NCBI RefSeq assembly: GCF_020283565.1
Contig: NC_060061.1
Span: 38,167,362 to 38,231,361, forward strand
Source of the DNA: Trifolium pratense
Taxonomy: Eukaryota > Streptophyta > Magnoliopsida > Fabales > Fabaceae
Reading direction: 5' to 3'
Length of the DNA: 64,000 nucleotides
The position numbers were made by a program, and so were the translations under genes. Under the pieces are notes generated by a model that ran no database searches, had not been told where the DNA came from, and worked only from the letters and a program-made list of their open reading frames with translations. Positions 25,135 to 38,115 of this stretch are shown here, in pieces. The number at the start of each line of letters is the position of its first letter. Position 1 is the first letter of the stretch.

Positions 25135-27233
25135 CCTATGTTTTGATTTACCCCTATTATATTTATGTTTGCAATCAACTACTAATCAAAGACAGTAATA
25201 TACTACCAAAAATACTGAATTGTCCCTCTCACCCTTAACTTTTTGGTTTTTGTTGTTGCTTTGCGTTTTGAATAATTGAGGGTATTTTTGTCATATTTGG
25301 CACATAAGCTCCACAATGCTCCTCAAAGCTTTTCTGCAACTCTCCCCAAATTGCTCTTTTTCGTTTTTTTGCCTTATAACCCCACAAAATTGGAGTTCTC
25401 TACCACTCAAAAGTTGCATGATAAATTTCAAAAAGCAAGGTTATATTTGGTATTTCATAAGCTATTTACACACTGTCCAATGTTAGAAGATTTCAATTTC
25501 AAATTTCATATTCTCCCTCTTTTTCTCCCTTTATAATCAATTTGTGTTTTCTGTCTCTTAATCTACTCATATTCATGTTCTATCTTCTCTTTCATTTTCT
25601 CTTTTCTTCTGCATATTTTTTTCTTACTACTAATGTTTGTTCTTCTTATTTTGCAGAGAAAGAAGAATAAAAGAAAATGAAATCTTCACAAAGGTATGTC
25701 CTAGAAAAACTAGCATTTTCTTTGTTCATCTATTTTTTCTATCTTTTATATCATGTTTTTAACAAACATATTTTTTCTTCAACTTTCCTTTACATCAATG
25801 ATTCTATAGAATAAAAACAACTAATAACAATTATTTATGAAAAAAAAAATTGTTGCAGAAAATAAATAAGAGCTTAGAAGATGCACTTCTCCAAAAATAA
25901 ATAAAAAGTCAAGCAAATGAATATCAATCTTCACTAATTTCTTTTTCATTAAACAAAAAACAGCACCACCACATACTTATCAAAAGCATTGTTATCATTT
26001 TATTTTTCACTAATTAATGCAATAATATGTTTGTTCCTTTCAGGATACATAAAGATACAAACCTTTACCAAAAAAAAAAAAAAGATACAAACAAAAATGA
26101 GAAGAAAACAAGAAACAGAGGTAAAAACAACTACTTAACACTTTTTTGGCTCAATATTATTTTTTTAGCTTTTTTATTTTTTCATTCAAAATTTTCTTTT
26201 ACACTAATCAATGTAACAATTTTTTTTCTTTTCAGATACATACAGATACAAATAAATATGAGGAGGAAAAAAAGAAAGAAAGTTTGATTTAGGTAAAAAT
26301 AACTTAATATTTATTGATGTTCAATATTGTTTTTACATTTTAATTAAACATGCTGTTATGAAGAATAAAAATAAGTACTAACAATTTTATTTGGACAAAA
26401 ATTGGTTGCAAAAGATAGAGCTTAGAAGATTTCAAAAATAAAATAAAATAATGATTTTAATAAATAAATAAATAAAAATTAACGGATCTAAAAACAAATA
26501 GAAGAAAAGAGCTAGAGAAGTTGAGTTTGTGACTTTCATTAAAGTAATTGTTTTTCTATGAACATTTTTTAAATAACATTTTCTGAATGAAAACAACTAC
26601 TAACATTTATTAAGTAATTAAAAAAAAATGTTGCGGAATAATAAGAGCTTGGTAGGTTTCAAACTAGAAAATGACCTTGCTATATTGTTTTAAAAAGACC
26701 TTGCAGTAATAATTTTAAACATGAAATTAAATTAAATAAATATGAGTGTTTCTTTATAGATATGAACATAGATATAAAAAAATTACTTTACCAGCAAAAA
26801 ATATTCCTTTAATTTCTCTGATTTTGTTGTTGTTAAACTAGGAGCTTAGACAAAGAAGCAAACCTCTCATACAAAGATGTAAAAAGAAAAGAAAGTATGT
26901 TTCTGGCACAGTGATACAATTTCAAGCACGATTCCGATTCGGTGGTTACATTTTCCGGCGCGGTGGCTACATTTTCCGGCGCGGTGGCTATTGGCAAATG
27001 TATTCCGATCTTAATTTTTCGTTCTGGATTTTGTGGATGAGAAGGAGGAGAGCCTTTTTATAGTGATGATTTTTTAAATGGTGGTGTGTGGTGATCAAAA
27101 TCTAGATCTAAACAAATTGAAAGCACCACTCTAACAACAACAAAAAAGCAAAACAAAAGAGAAAGATAAAGAAGAAGGTTGAATAGGAAGATAGAGGATG
27201 AGATTTGATGGTAGCAAAATCAAGTTGGAGGCA
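25135..27233. other. AT-rich region with exon-like repeated blocks, no recognised gene
   Basis: A pyrimidine-rich leader (25490-25656) is followed by ...ttttgcag, then a purine-rich block with ATGAAATCTTCACAAAG and gtatgt (25657-25695), which looks like a spliced 5' exon. Related blocks 'aataagagcttagaagatg' recur near 25863, 26420 and 26647, and 'cagatacataaagatacaaa' near 26040 and 26235. Positions 26938-26990 repeat 'ggcgcggtggctacattttc'. No long conserved frame exists; it could be a non-coding transcript or an unrecognised element. Confidence 0.4.
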
Positions 27234-27243
27234 TTGGATTTGG

Positions 27244-28240
27244 GAATTTTTTTTTGAAATACCCCTGTACCCACAAAACATCACCAAAATACCCTACCTG
27301 AAAAAAAAATTTCCAAAATACCTTACTTTTCCCTTGTGAGTGGAACGCGCCATCCAGCATGTGGCGTCCATATGAAGAACGCGCCGTTGGCAATGTAGTG
27401 TTCATAGGTTGAACGCGCCATCCAGCATGTGGCGTTCAATTGATTATTTTTTTTTCGTTAATGAGGGAGAATGAGAGAAAGAATACTGGAACTTTGACCC
27501 ATGCGGTGCATGGGTCTAATTAGGTGTAATATGTAATAATAAAAAATAAAATACAAAAATTCTAAGAGCATTTTCAATAAGAGTAGTATAGGGAATTTCA
27601 ATAGTGATTAAAATTATGTACAATAATTGATAAGCACCATCAATTTTAAAAGTATATCATATCAAAATTATTGTTGACTATATTATTCATCACGAAATAT
27701 TTTTATTGTCTTTCCTTAAGTTTATGTCTTTAATTTTTTTTTACCTTTAATTATCATCAATTTTTTAACCTTTAGTTATCAGCAATTTTTTTTAATAAGT
27801 AAACAAAACGATGAGGTTCCAAAATTATTTAAAAAATATATAAAATATAAAATAAGCACATAAACAAATATAGAATAATTAGTCCATGAAATTCCCTATA
27901 CTACTCTTATTGAAAATGCTCTTAGAATTTTTGTATTTTATTTTTTATTGTTACATATTACACCTAATTAGACCCATGCACCGCATGAGTCAAAGTTCTA
28001 GTATTCTTTCTCTCATTCTCCCTCATTAACGAAAAAAAAAATCAATTGAACGCCACATGCTGGATGGCGCGTTCAACCTATGAACACTACATTGCCAACG
28101 GCGCGTTCTTCATATGGACGCCACATGCTGGATGGCGCGTTCCACTCACAAGGGAAAAGTAAGGTATTTTGGAAATTTTATTCTCAGGTAGGGTATTTTG
28201 GTGATGTTTTGTGGGTACAGGGGTATTTCAAAAAAAATTC
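27244..28240. mobile_element. Long-hairpin MULE-type element
   Basis: Two arms of about 360-370 bp (27244-27612 and about 27880-28240) are near-perfect inverted copies around a spacer of about 270 bp. The ends read GAATTTTTTTTTGAAATACC, and the flanks are the identical 10-bp repeat ttggatttgg (27234-27243, 28241-28250). Each arm carries GC-rich words (gaacgcgccatccagcatg, twice per arm). Long inverted repeats with a 9-10 bp target duplication fit a non-autonomous Mutator-like element. Apparent open frames in the arms are mirror images and are not taken as genes. Confidence 0.85.
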
Positions 28241-28656
28241 TTGGATTTGGTGGCCGGCGGCTAGGGTTTGTTTGTGGAAAACAACTTCTCAAAACTTCTT
28301 TCTTGAAGAGAGAGAAAGAAATTAACAAATGCTATGGATTTGTGAAATAAAAAATACGTTAGAGAAAATAGAATGAATCCTATGGACTTCAAATAAAATT
28401 AAATCTAGCCTATGGACTCCAAAACAAAATTCAATTGAGTTAATTTCCAATTTTTAATACAATTAAATGAGAGCAAAACTTCTCAAGAAATTGCTTAAAA
28501 AAAAAAACTTCTCAAGAAAAAAATTTAATTAATATATTCTAGACAAAATATACCTCTTACAATATTTAAATTAATGTTTTTTTGTCAATTTTTTTTTTAC
28601 GTAAAATTAATGTTATATATAGGACAAATTGATAATGTTTTAAAAATAATTACTTA

Positions 28657-28781
28657 CTCTGTCCCAAAATATAAGCAAAAATGAGTCAAAAAACTTGATG
28701 TATTTGGCTAAAGATTTAGACCAAATACGGTACATTCACTTTTGTTAATCACTTTTTACTTATATTATGGGACGGAGGAAG
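28657..28781. mobile_element. Stowaway MITE
   Basis: Ends ctctgtcccaaaatataagc and (other strand) cttcctccgtcccataatat, TA on both sides. Confidence 0.85.
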
Positions 28782-30296
28782 TATTATACATCAAAAAGTT
28801 AAATGTAAATCGTTTGATGTTAATCAGACGACTCTAATGCACAGACTACATCAAATTGAATGCATTGAATCCATTTGAGATATAACCAAAAATAAGAAAG
28901 AGAGATGTGATTTGAAGATAGATGGACAAATTCACGGCCATACTGTAACACACCATTTGTTAACATAGCTTGATTGGTCATGTCCTAGGCCCTCTATCCC
29001 ATTTACTCCACAAGTCTTACTATATCCAATTTCCACTCCAAAAGTACTACTTTTTGCTGAATTTGCAAAAAAAAATAAATAAATAAATAAAACTACAAGT
29101 AAAAATTTTATATTGAAAAAAAAAAAACTATTTTGACTTTTAAAAAAATTGAATGTATAATTTTTAAGAACTTTTTATATTGAGTCTCTTAACATGTGTC
29201 ATAAGAATACACATTAAACTTTTCCATTTTTTAATTACTTAGACATTTCCGGTTTATAAACCACCGGAATAAGGTTGGTTGTGACCGGATGGAAGTAGTT
29301 TGGTGGTTCATGGCTATAGAGATAAATGTGTGTGTATTGAGGGATTTGGATCCTCTCTAATTATTCTCTCATGTTTTCTCTCATTTTGTTAATCTAATGG
29401 TTGACAAATCCTCCTACTATGTGCAATTTATTTTCTTTTTCTTTTGGTAACATTTGACGGTGGAATAAGGGAATTGGAGAATGCAAATAATTTTTTTTTA
29501 TAACTAATTTATTAATATAATAATAACTCTTCACAAAAAATTTAAAAAATATAATAACTTCTTATAAAACAAAAGAAGAAATAACTTACTCTCTCCATCA
29601 CATATTATAAAGAGTTTAATTTTGAGCATTATTAATGTAAAGTTGTTTTATACATGTATTTAATAATGTGTTATCATGTCGTTAAATGAATGAATACGCA
29701 ACGTATTGAAAAACACATTTAATTATGTATAAAAATAGTTGAATGAAATCAAATATTATATCGATTTTTATTAGTATACAAACACTTTTTTTAACAAATT
29801 TATCAGATTTAATATTTACAATTCAAAACTACTGTATTATATACAGGACAATAAGTTGTTGCTCATAAACTTTCCAAAATAATAATATATGTGGAGAAAA
29901 TTTTCTTGATAAATCTTTTAGAATAACTATTATATATTATTGTACATGTTGCTCATATTTTAATTATAATAATTATTATACACAGGATAAGTTATCGCCT
30001 GTAATTTTTTAAATCGCTATTATACATGGGGAGATGACCAATTTTAACTACTAAAATTAAATGATAAATTATTAAAAAATTAATACCTATATCAATTGAT
30101 AAAATTTTAAAATACTTATCATACACAGGACAAATTTTCCGATCATTTTTTAAAATCGCTATTATATGCCGTAAGATGGTCAATTTTAACTTCATTTTTT
30201 TTTTATAATTGTATTTTAATGTGTAGTCAAATTTTATATGCCTATATATATTCTAGACAATTTCCCTGATAATCCAATTTTTCAAAATTATTTTAT

Positions 30297-30444
30297 ACTT
30301 CCTCCGGTCCTAAATATAAGAGAGGATTTACTTTTTAGATTTATTTAGAATTTAATGTATTTGATTTGTATTATAGGCTATATACATTGCATTCTCAATG
30401 TATCTAAAAAGTAAATTTTCTCTTATATTTAGGACCGGAAGGAG
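30297..30444. mobile_element. Stowaway MITE
   Basis: Near-perfect inverted ends cttcctccggtcctaaatat and (other strand) ctccttccggtcctaaatat, TA on both sides; about 148 bp and able to fold into one hairpin. Confidence 0.9.
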
Positions 30445-30992
30445 TACATAAATTCAATCAAATTGTAATGTGTAAAATCTATTTGAAATAAACATGAAGA
30501 GGAGAATGAACCATTTTTCAAGCTAAGCTCCTTTTAAAAATCTATTTGGACAGAAATATTGAGAATAATGAGAAGATGAAAACTATGTAATTTTTTTTGC
30601 AAAAAGGTGACCGGAAAAATTGGCCGGAAATTGGGTGTTTGGGTTGAGTTTGGAGATATCCAAGAGAGAAAGAAGACGTTTGAGTTGAGAAAGAAAAACG
30701 AAAGAGATAATGTTAAATGTTGAAGTGTGATATACATCACACTGTTGTACTAAAGTGCAGATTGTTTTATTTTTTTGACGAACTGAGTGCAGATTGTTTA
30801 ATCCTATGTAAAAGTTTATTATAATTTATAACCATGTACTAAAGTAAGTACTCCTACTCTAAGGGATAAATAAATAATAGTAGTAATAGTGAAAACAGGT
30901 TCACGGTTCACCAACCGTAAAAGAAAAGTAATAAAAGAGGTTGACTTTTATTTAATTTATTTTTATGTAAAAAAAACTACTTTTTTTTTATA

Positions 30993-31316
30993 CTTCATTC
31001 GTCCCAAAATAAATGACCTAATATTTACTTTGCGTACTACTCCCTCTGTCCCAACAAAGAGTGACACAGTTGATCGTTTCACGTCGATCCATAACTTTGA
31101 CGATTAATATTTATATGATATACTTTGACGATATTTTTCTACTAATATGTATATGCAAATATTAGCATATGAGATATTTGAATTATCTCGATGAATATTT
31201 CTAAAATATATAATTTTTAATAATAGATAGCTTAAGATATTTATGATTAAATATTTTTGTACATCGGCAAACGTTAAGATGGTCAAAATAGGTCATTTAT
31301 TTTGGGACATAGTGAG
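30993..31316. mobile_element. Stowaway MITE with a second Stowaway end inside
   Basis: Outer ends cttcattcgtcccaaaataa and (other strand) ctcactatgtcccaaaataa flanked by TA. A second end, ctccctctgtcccaacaaag, begins near 31042 with no clear partner, suggesting a nested, decayed insertion. Confidence 0.7.
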
Positions 31317-31694
31317 TATTTTACTTCTCCCTCCATCCCAAAGTAAGTGTCGAAGTTGTATTGGTGCACACCTGCCGATCCATAATTTAGAACTTTATTA
31401 TCTTTCGTTGTGTATTACTAAAAATTATTAAAAGTTGATATTTTGAAATATCGATACAAATCTAACAAAATATTATATACTAATATTTATCTTTATATAT
31501 TTATAAAATAAGATAGTCAAAGTAGCCGATAAAATTTACGGGAGAAGCTGATAAAATTTAAAATTACCTTACAAATTTTTGAATTATTGTTATACTCCAA
31601 AGAGGAATATCTTTTTGACTTATTCTATTTTACTTCAATCAAGGTCAGAATATTGACCTTCCCTATGCCCTTTTTCCTGCAACATTTGAGTTGT

Positions 31695-32250
31695 CACAGT
31701 AAAAAAAATCACTCCACAAGTCTTACTATGTCCAATTTCCATTCCAAAAGTACTACTTTCTGCAAATGAAACAAACCCAGTGGAAAAATAGCAGTACTAC
31801 TTTATGCTCTAACACATCCAATCTCATTATTTATTTTCATTTTTTCTTGAACACTACTTCGTTGATTTTAATTACTTTGCATATTAAAATTCAAATTTCT
31901 CCTTTCCCTCACTTTCTCCCTATAAATTCGATTTCGTTTAAATTTCAAATACAAATATATAACTCAGTTTACCTAACTAATTTAAATGTTAATTTATCTA
32001 AATTGTATATAATTCATTTTTTTTGTTTTTGAATCAATATAGTCAATTTTTTAACTCAATATATAATCATTGTTTTAAGAAATCTAAAAGTGAAAATTTT
32101 GTATTGGAAAGAGAAATATTATTTTGACTTTTAAAAAATTGAATGTATCATTTTTAAGATTTTATTTTATCGAGTCTGTTAACATGTGCCATAATAATAT
32201 AGTTAAACTTTTCTATTTTTTAATTACTTAAGATATTTGCGATTTATAAA
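31695..32250. repeat. Dispersed repeat shared with 28999-29268
   Basis: The left part (actccacaagtcttactatg, near 31711) matches 29006, and the right part (ttgacttttaaaaaattgaa, near 32126) matches 29133. The copy here has about 300 extra bases between the two parts. Non-coding. Confidence 0.6.
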
Positions 32251-32806
32251 GTAAACATATATTTTTTTTATTAAATAATTGTAGTAAGTTGATAAGACTT
32301 ATCCAATGCAATAAAGACAACAACAAATGTCATTTACATGATATTTATCTAATCCTGCCGAAGCATGCCGATCTACAGTGTTTTTTAATTTAAGAAAAGC
32401 TAAATACTACTAATTAGTATCAGACTAATTATAATTTAAACTAACGCGACAAAACAAGTTATCGCATATATAAATTTAAAATTATTGTTATAAACAAATT
32501 ATAATCAAAAGTTCACATTCAAATTTCATTGAATAACCGATATATCTGATCATTTTTATTATAGACTAGATACATGCACTACATGTTTTTGAGCAATAGT
32601 GGTAGACGAATGGTCAATGATTGGGCTTCAATGTTTGTTATATTGCATTCACGTTAATAAACATATGAATTTAATTTATATGCACCGTTAGTGTAAAGTT
32701 ATTTTACACATGCGTCCAATAATATACCGACACATCATGTATGGTAATTAAAAACACATGATGTGGCAACGCATCATTAATGTATGTGTAAAAAATCTTT
32801 CTACAT

Positions 32807-32933
32807 AAACCCACTTGGGTTGGTGCATTGGTATTGGCTTGGGACCTGGGAGTGTGCTCCTCTTGAGGTCTGAGGTTCGATTCTCTCTGGCGCCAATTTG
32901 GGTGGGCTAATTTAGCTTCTTAAAAAAAAAAAA
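32807..32933 (+). mobile_element. SINE with target duplication
   Basis: About 127 bp with B-box-like 'gaggttcgattct', block 'ctctggcgccaatttggg' and a poly-A end. Flanked by the 13-bp direct repeat aatctttctacat (32794-32806, 32934-32946). This family differs from the SINE at 61242. Confidence 0.85.
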
Positions 32934-33056
32934 AATCTTTCTACATATTTAAGTGCACAACAATTAAACTCTAAACATATGTCCTAAACAATAAAAATTA
33001 AAAAACTCTTAAAATAATTTTTTTACATTAGTTACAACAAGACATTATCTATAAAT

Positions 33057-33195
33057 TGCGGACCCGGATTCTGTGTAGTCATGCAGTCAATCACTTTATG
33101 ATCGTCCGATCAAGATCGGACGATCATGATTTAACAACGGTATTTTTTACAATATTTATTTAAACTGTCCGATCGTGATCGGACGCCTATCAAAT
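33057..33195. repeat. Palindromic dispersed repeat
   Basis: Contains a perfect 13-bp stem with a 2-base loop (33099-33126, gatcgtccgatc against gatcggacgatc) and a second short palindrome 'gtccgatcgtgatcggac' (33169-33186). Probably a fragment of an interspersed repeat; function unknown. Confidence 0.6.
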
Positions 33196-33896
33196 AATTG
33201 CACTAAAAATTTGAATGCACCTAATCTAATTCCATAAATTGCAACTCGAGTAGGGTCTTAACTTCCAACAATATTAAGTTCAATTATAAGGGTCTTTACT
33301 AAAAAATGGCCAATTTAATCCTACTATTTTTTTTTTTTGTTTTTCAATCCCACTATTTTCAAATACCGAAAGAGACACGTGTTCAATTGTTCGTTGGCAT
33401 GATCAAGTAAGTTCTATTAAGTATATTTCAAATTTACATTTTCTCATTTAATTTATTTTGTTAACCTCCTTTATATATGTCAATTTCTCATTTCTTCAAC
33501 TAGGACTTATTGTCCCTGTTCCACACCAACTTCACATTAGTCACACCAGTCTCTCCTATGCATTTAATAAAAGCAGATTAGGATTTACCCCTACCTTGAT
33601 CACAGGCTTCGGTTACCGATGAAAACAATCACCTTTTAGCACTATTACTTTACGTAAATTATTACCTTCCTTAGTTGATCAATTCAAGGCACAAGGACAA
33701 CCTTTGAACCACTAAATCATCTATGAAGAGCCAAATTAAAAATTGTCAAAGTTCCCTCCATTATTTGATTTTTTCCAATCTCCAATAACTTACTCCTACT
33801 TCTTTTGTCAAAAAAAAAAAACTAATAATTTACTCATACTTCTTTTGTAAAAAAAAACTTACTCCAACTTAAAAAAAAAACTTACTCCCTCCATCC

Positions 33897-34079
33897 CGAG
33901 TTTAATTTATGTGCATTGTTAATGTAAAATTATTTTATACATGCATATAATATGTTGTCATGTCGTTTAATGAATGTTATATGTCACGTGATTTAAAACA
34001 CATTATATGAGATATCAATATATTATTGAATGTATGTGTAAGATAATTTTACACCGATGGTGTATATAAATTAAATTCT
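33897..34079. mobile_element. MITE with TTTAATTTATGTGCA ends
   Basis: Inverted ends gtttaatttatgtgcattg and (other strand) aatttaatttatatacacca. Relatives with the same left end lie near 29612-29745 and 32668-32800 (the latter followed by the SINE). Superfamily not determined. Confidence 0.55.
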
Positions 34080-34357
34080 ATTATAAACAAAAAAATCACA
34101 ATTATTAATAAAAGTCAAATATAATAATGAGAAATACGACTTTTTGTGTTTTCCTTAAAATAAGTTTCATCAGAACAATGTGTGTTACTTGAAATATGAC
34201 TTTTAAATACAATGTTTGTAACTAAATAAAAGTGACTTTTTTATAAGCAAATAAAATATTAATACAACTCATTTTAACTTCTAGGTCGGATAGAGTTGAG
34301 CTTGGTGCCAATTTTGAGAAATCGGAATGGTAAAATATTGAACTTCAATCAAATCAT

Positions 34358-34479
<122 letters not shown>

Positions 34480-34509
34480 GGAAACACACAAATAAAAATT
34501 AGCTAATAA

Positions 34510-35128
34510 GACCATCTTCAATGGTGTAGTACCTATTAGGTACTTATGATACTTATTAAGTACTATCATTGAAGTACCACCAATTTGAGTATTTATTATG
34601 TACCACTTCTAAAATAAGAACTCTTTATCTCCTCTTGGACCCATCTTATTTTTCATTAAAATATTCTTTTCATGGGACCCACTTTATTTTATATATTCAA
34701 TTTGAATTAATGAATATTTATAAAAAAACACAATTTTTTTTGGTACATCACAAAAGCACAATTTTTGAAATTATGTAATGTTATTTTAAATTATTTTTTA
34801 ATTGAGTAATTCTTAAAATTTGACAATATTATTTTAAATTAAATTTCGAATTTTAATTATTTTTTTGAATTATAAAAAAAATAGTACATACTAATTTTGT
34901 AATTTTATCATTCAATCAATTTATATTATAAAATAGATAATTAAATAATAAGTTATTGTAATGATGTGAGGTTATTGATGAGACCCATTTTAGAACTTTT
35001 TAAGAAGTGCTTCATTGGAGGGTTTGAGTACCTATTAGGTACTATTATTAAAATATAATAAATTAATGATGTGTCTATATGAGACTCATTTAAGTACTCA
35101 AAGTTAGAGTGCTCCATTGTGGATGTTC
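34510..35128. mobile_element. Tourist-like MITE or small PIF/Harbinger element
   Basis: Ends GACCATCTTCAATGG and, other strand, GAACATCCACAATGG, flanked by TAA (34507-34509, 35129-35131). Both subterminal regions carry 'cctattaggtact', as in the 342-bp relative at 21033. No coding. Confidence 0.8.
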
Positions 35129-35357
35129 TAAGTACGTAGAGTTTAAAAAAATACCAACTTTGGACTTATCAATATAACTAAATATTTGAAGTAATCTTTT
35201 AGATTTAACCATATATTTTGATATTGTAATTATGTTTGGTATTAAATATTACTCCCTCCATTCCTAATTATGAGAACCTTTTATAAAAAAAGTATCCCTA
35301 AATATATAAACCGTCTACAAATTTTTAAATGCAATTATTATTATTTTTTCAAATATA

Positions 35358-37286
35358 TCTCTCAATATACTTACACGGGCCTATGGCTTAGCATAGCCTG
35401 AGTCCAAGATATTTTTATAAGTCTATTTAGTTAAATAGATCAGGCTACAGGCCATTAAAAAAGTATTTTAGCCTACTAGGCCGACCTATTTAAGTTAATA
35501 TGAATAATATTTTTACTACTGTAATTATTTATATACTAAAATTTGTACTTTGATTAAATCATAAATTTATTAACTTTTTCAGTAGCTTAAGCTTATTAAT
35601 CTAATAAGTTTTTCACATATATAAATGTATTTTTATAAACTAGAATTGAAATATGATGACATATATAGTAAAAATATGTCTTTTATGATAAGATTAAAAT
35701 TTATCACATGATGTGAGTTGTTGCGGTTAAAGTCTCACTCTAAAACACTTTTGTAGTAGCTACTACTCCTCTCTCCGGCAACAGGAAGAAACAAAACTGA
35801 TAACATCGCACTCCTTCTTGCTTAAAATAAACACAGTGCACTCCTTCTCCTTCATGCTTAACGATAAAGAAATTAACAATTGTAACTATTAAAAAATTTT
35901 AAAATATTTATCATACACATAAAATTTGTTCTTGATAAAACAATTTAAAAAATAAATGAATATACACATAAGTTAATAATATAAAAAGAAAATAAAAAGT
36001 TATTTGATAATATAAAAAGAAATTTGGCAATATGTCGATGTCGTAATTAATATAAGCTCTCATTATACTTACACGGGCCTATGGCTTAATTAGCATAGCC
36101 TCAGGCCAAGATATTTTTATAAGTCTATTTAGTTAAATAGATCAAGCTGCATGCCATTAAAAAAGTATTTTAGCCTACTAGGCCGACCTATTTAAGTTAA
36201 TATGAATAATATTTTTACTACTATAATTATTTATATATTAAAATTTGTACTTTGATTAAATTATAAATTTATTAACTTTTTCAGTCGCTTAAGTTTATTA
36301 ATCTACATAAGTTTTTCACATATATAAATGTATTATTATAAACTAGAATTGAAATATGATGACATATATCGTAAAAATATGACTTTTATGATAAGATTAA
36401 AATTTCTCACATGATGTGAGTTGTTACGGTCAAAGTCTCACTCTAAAACACTTTTGCAGTATACACTACTCCTCTCTCCTGCAACAGGAAAAATCAAAAT
36501 TGATAACATCTCACTCCTTCTTGCTTAAAAAAACGCATCGCACTCCTTCTCCTTCATGCTTAACGATAAAGAAATTAACAGTTTTAACTATAAAAATAAT
36601 TTAAAATATTTATCATATACAGAAAAAAATTTCTTGATAAAAGAATTAAAAAATAATAATATACACATAAGTTAATAATATAAAAAATTATTTGATAATA
36701 TAAAAAGAAATTTGGGAATATGCCGATGTCATAATTAATATATATAAGACCTCGATATACCTACACGGGGCTATGGCCTAGCATAAACTCAGGGCAAGAT
36801 ATTTTTATAAGTCTATTTAGTTAAATAGGTCAGGTTGCAGGCCATTAAAATCTTTTAATCTACTAGGCCGGCCTATTTAAGTTAATATGAATAATATTTT
36901 TACTACTATAATTATTTACATATATTAAAATTTGTACTTTGATTAAATTATAAATTTATTAACTTTTTAAGTAGTTTGAGTTTATTAATCTACATATATA
37001 AATGTATTATTATAAACTAGAATTGAAATATGATGACATATATAGTCAAAATATGACTTTTTATTATAAGATTAAAATTTCTCACATGACATGAGTTGTT
37101 GTGGTTAAAGTCACACTCAATTAATTATAACACAACAATTTAAATCAACTAATTCTTTCTATTTATAAAATTAATTTCGTTGAAACCAACTTTTTAATGC
37201 GCCGAAGACCCCTTACGACCTAACGCCCCGACGCAATATAACGCGCCGAAGGCGCGTCCCGTGCGCACGCACGGGTTTTTAACTAG
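35358..37286 (+). mobile_element. Helitron-like element with 695-bp internal tandem repeats
   Basis: The right end has the hairpin cccgtgc-gcac-gcacggg (37258-37275), then tttttaaCTAG followed by T, the classic Helitron 3' arrangement. The interior is about two and a half tandem copies: 'cacgggcctatgg' starts near 35374, 36072 and 36764 (spacing 698 and 692 bp), with the third copy cut short near 37115. The proposed left end TCTCTCAATATACTTACACG after an A is only a guess from the TC rule. No Rep-helicase coding, so non-autonomous. Confidence 0.6.
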
Positions 37287-37439
37287 TTCCCCTTAAAATA
37301 TGAAAATTCCTTCATTTTAGCCTGTAATGCTACAACAAGTGGTGGATGATTAACAAGACACGACACGTACACGTGGATTTAAATTATTTTTTATTTATTT
37401 TTAAAATCATCCCATTAGACATTGTGTAATTATTAATTT

Positions 37440-38115
37440 AAAAAAAAATCAGAAAATAGAATTATTATTTTTTATTTCCGCCGTAACCACACACCGTACC
37501 CACAAATTTACCCTTATGAAAAGCCTAAAAACAATTGAAAATAGGAGAATGTTAACAAAATTGAAGTGATTAACTAAGAATTGAAAAACAACCCAGATAT
37601 TAGGGGGAGGTGATGTTCTCCATCGTAACTAATGTATTCAATATCGGAATAATGAAAGATAGCAATTGATTCACCGACGACGACACCTTTCCACTCGAGT
37701 TCGTCGGAATCACAATTGATGATGTTGTTGTTCTTGAAAAAGTGATAATTATTTAGATGGTTTCCAATTTGGAAGGGAACACTTTGAGCCCATTTGTTGG
37801 AGCAAAACCAAACACAAGAAAAATGAGTAATTTTACAAAGAGAAGCATAATAGAGGTTTGATTTTTGGGTAATTTCCAGAAATATACTGTTTGATTTTTG
37901 GGTTCAAATAACTTGATAAACCCAATTTTTCTTCCCCATCCTTTTGCGAATAATAGAGGTTGAAGATGATTTTCACCTAATTTAGACTTAAATACCAGGG
38001 CATAAACGTAATTAACCTTCCTCACCTAATAAAAAATAAGCTTTTTTATTTCTCAGCTTTTGTAGGACCCATCGACTAATAAAATACAGATACCTATTGT
38101 AGCAAGTAAATTTTA
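37440..38115 (-). mobile_element. Dispersed repeat, uninterrupted copy
   Basis: Opposite-orientation partner of 20890-23830. It carries the same coding-like block (minus strand about 37745-37660) and the end 'tgctacaataggtat' near 38106. Both outer ends of the region contain TGCTACAA (37329 and the mirror at 38106), possibly its inverted ends. Open frame 38025-37753 on the minus strand is not conserved in the other copy and is not called. Confidence 0.6.

Noticed and set aside
27220..28328. Matching short frames on opposite strands
   Set aside because: They are mirror copies in the two arms of the hairpin element and have no recognisable domain.
37753..38025. 90-codon minus-strand frame
   Set aside because: Not conserved in the partner repeat at 20.9-23.8 kb and has no recognisable domain.
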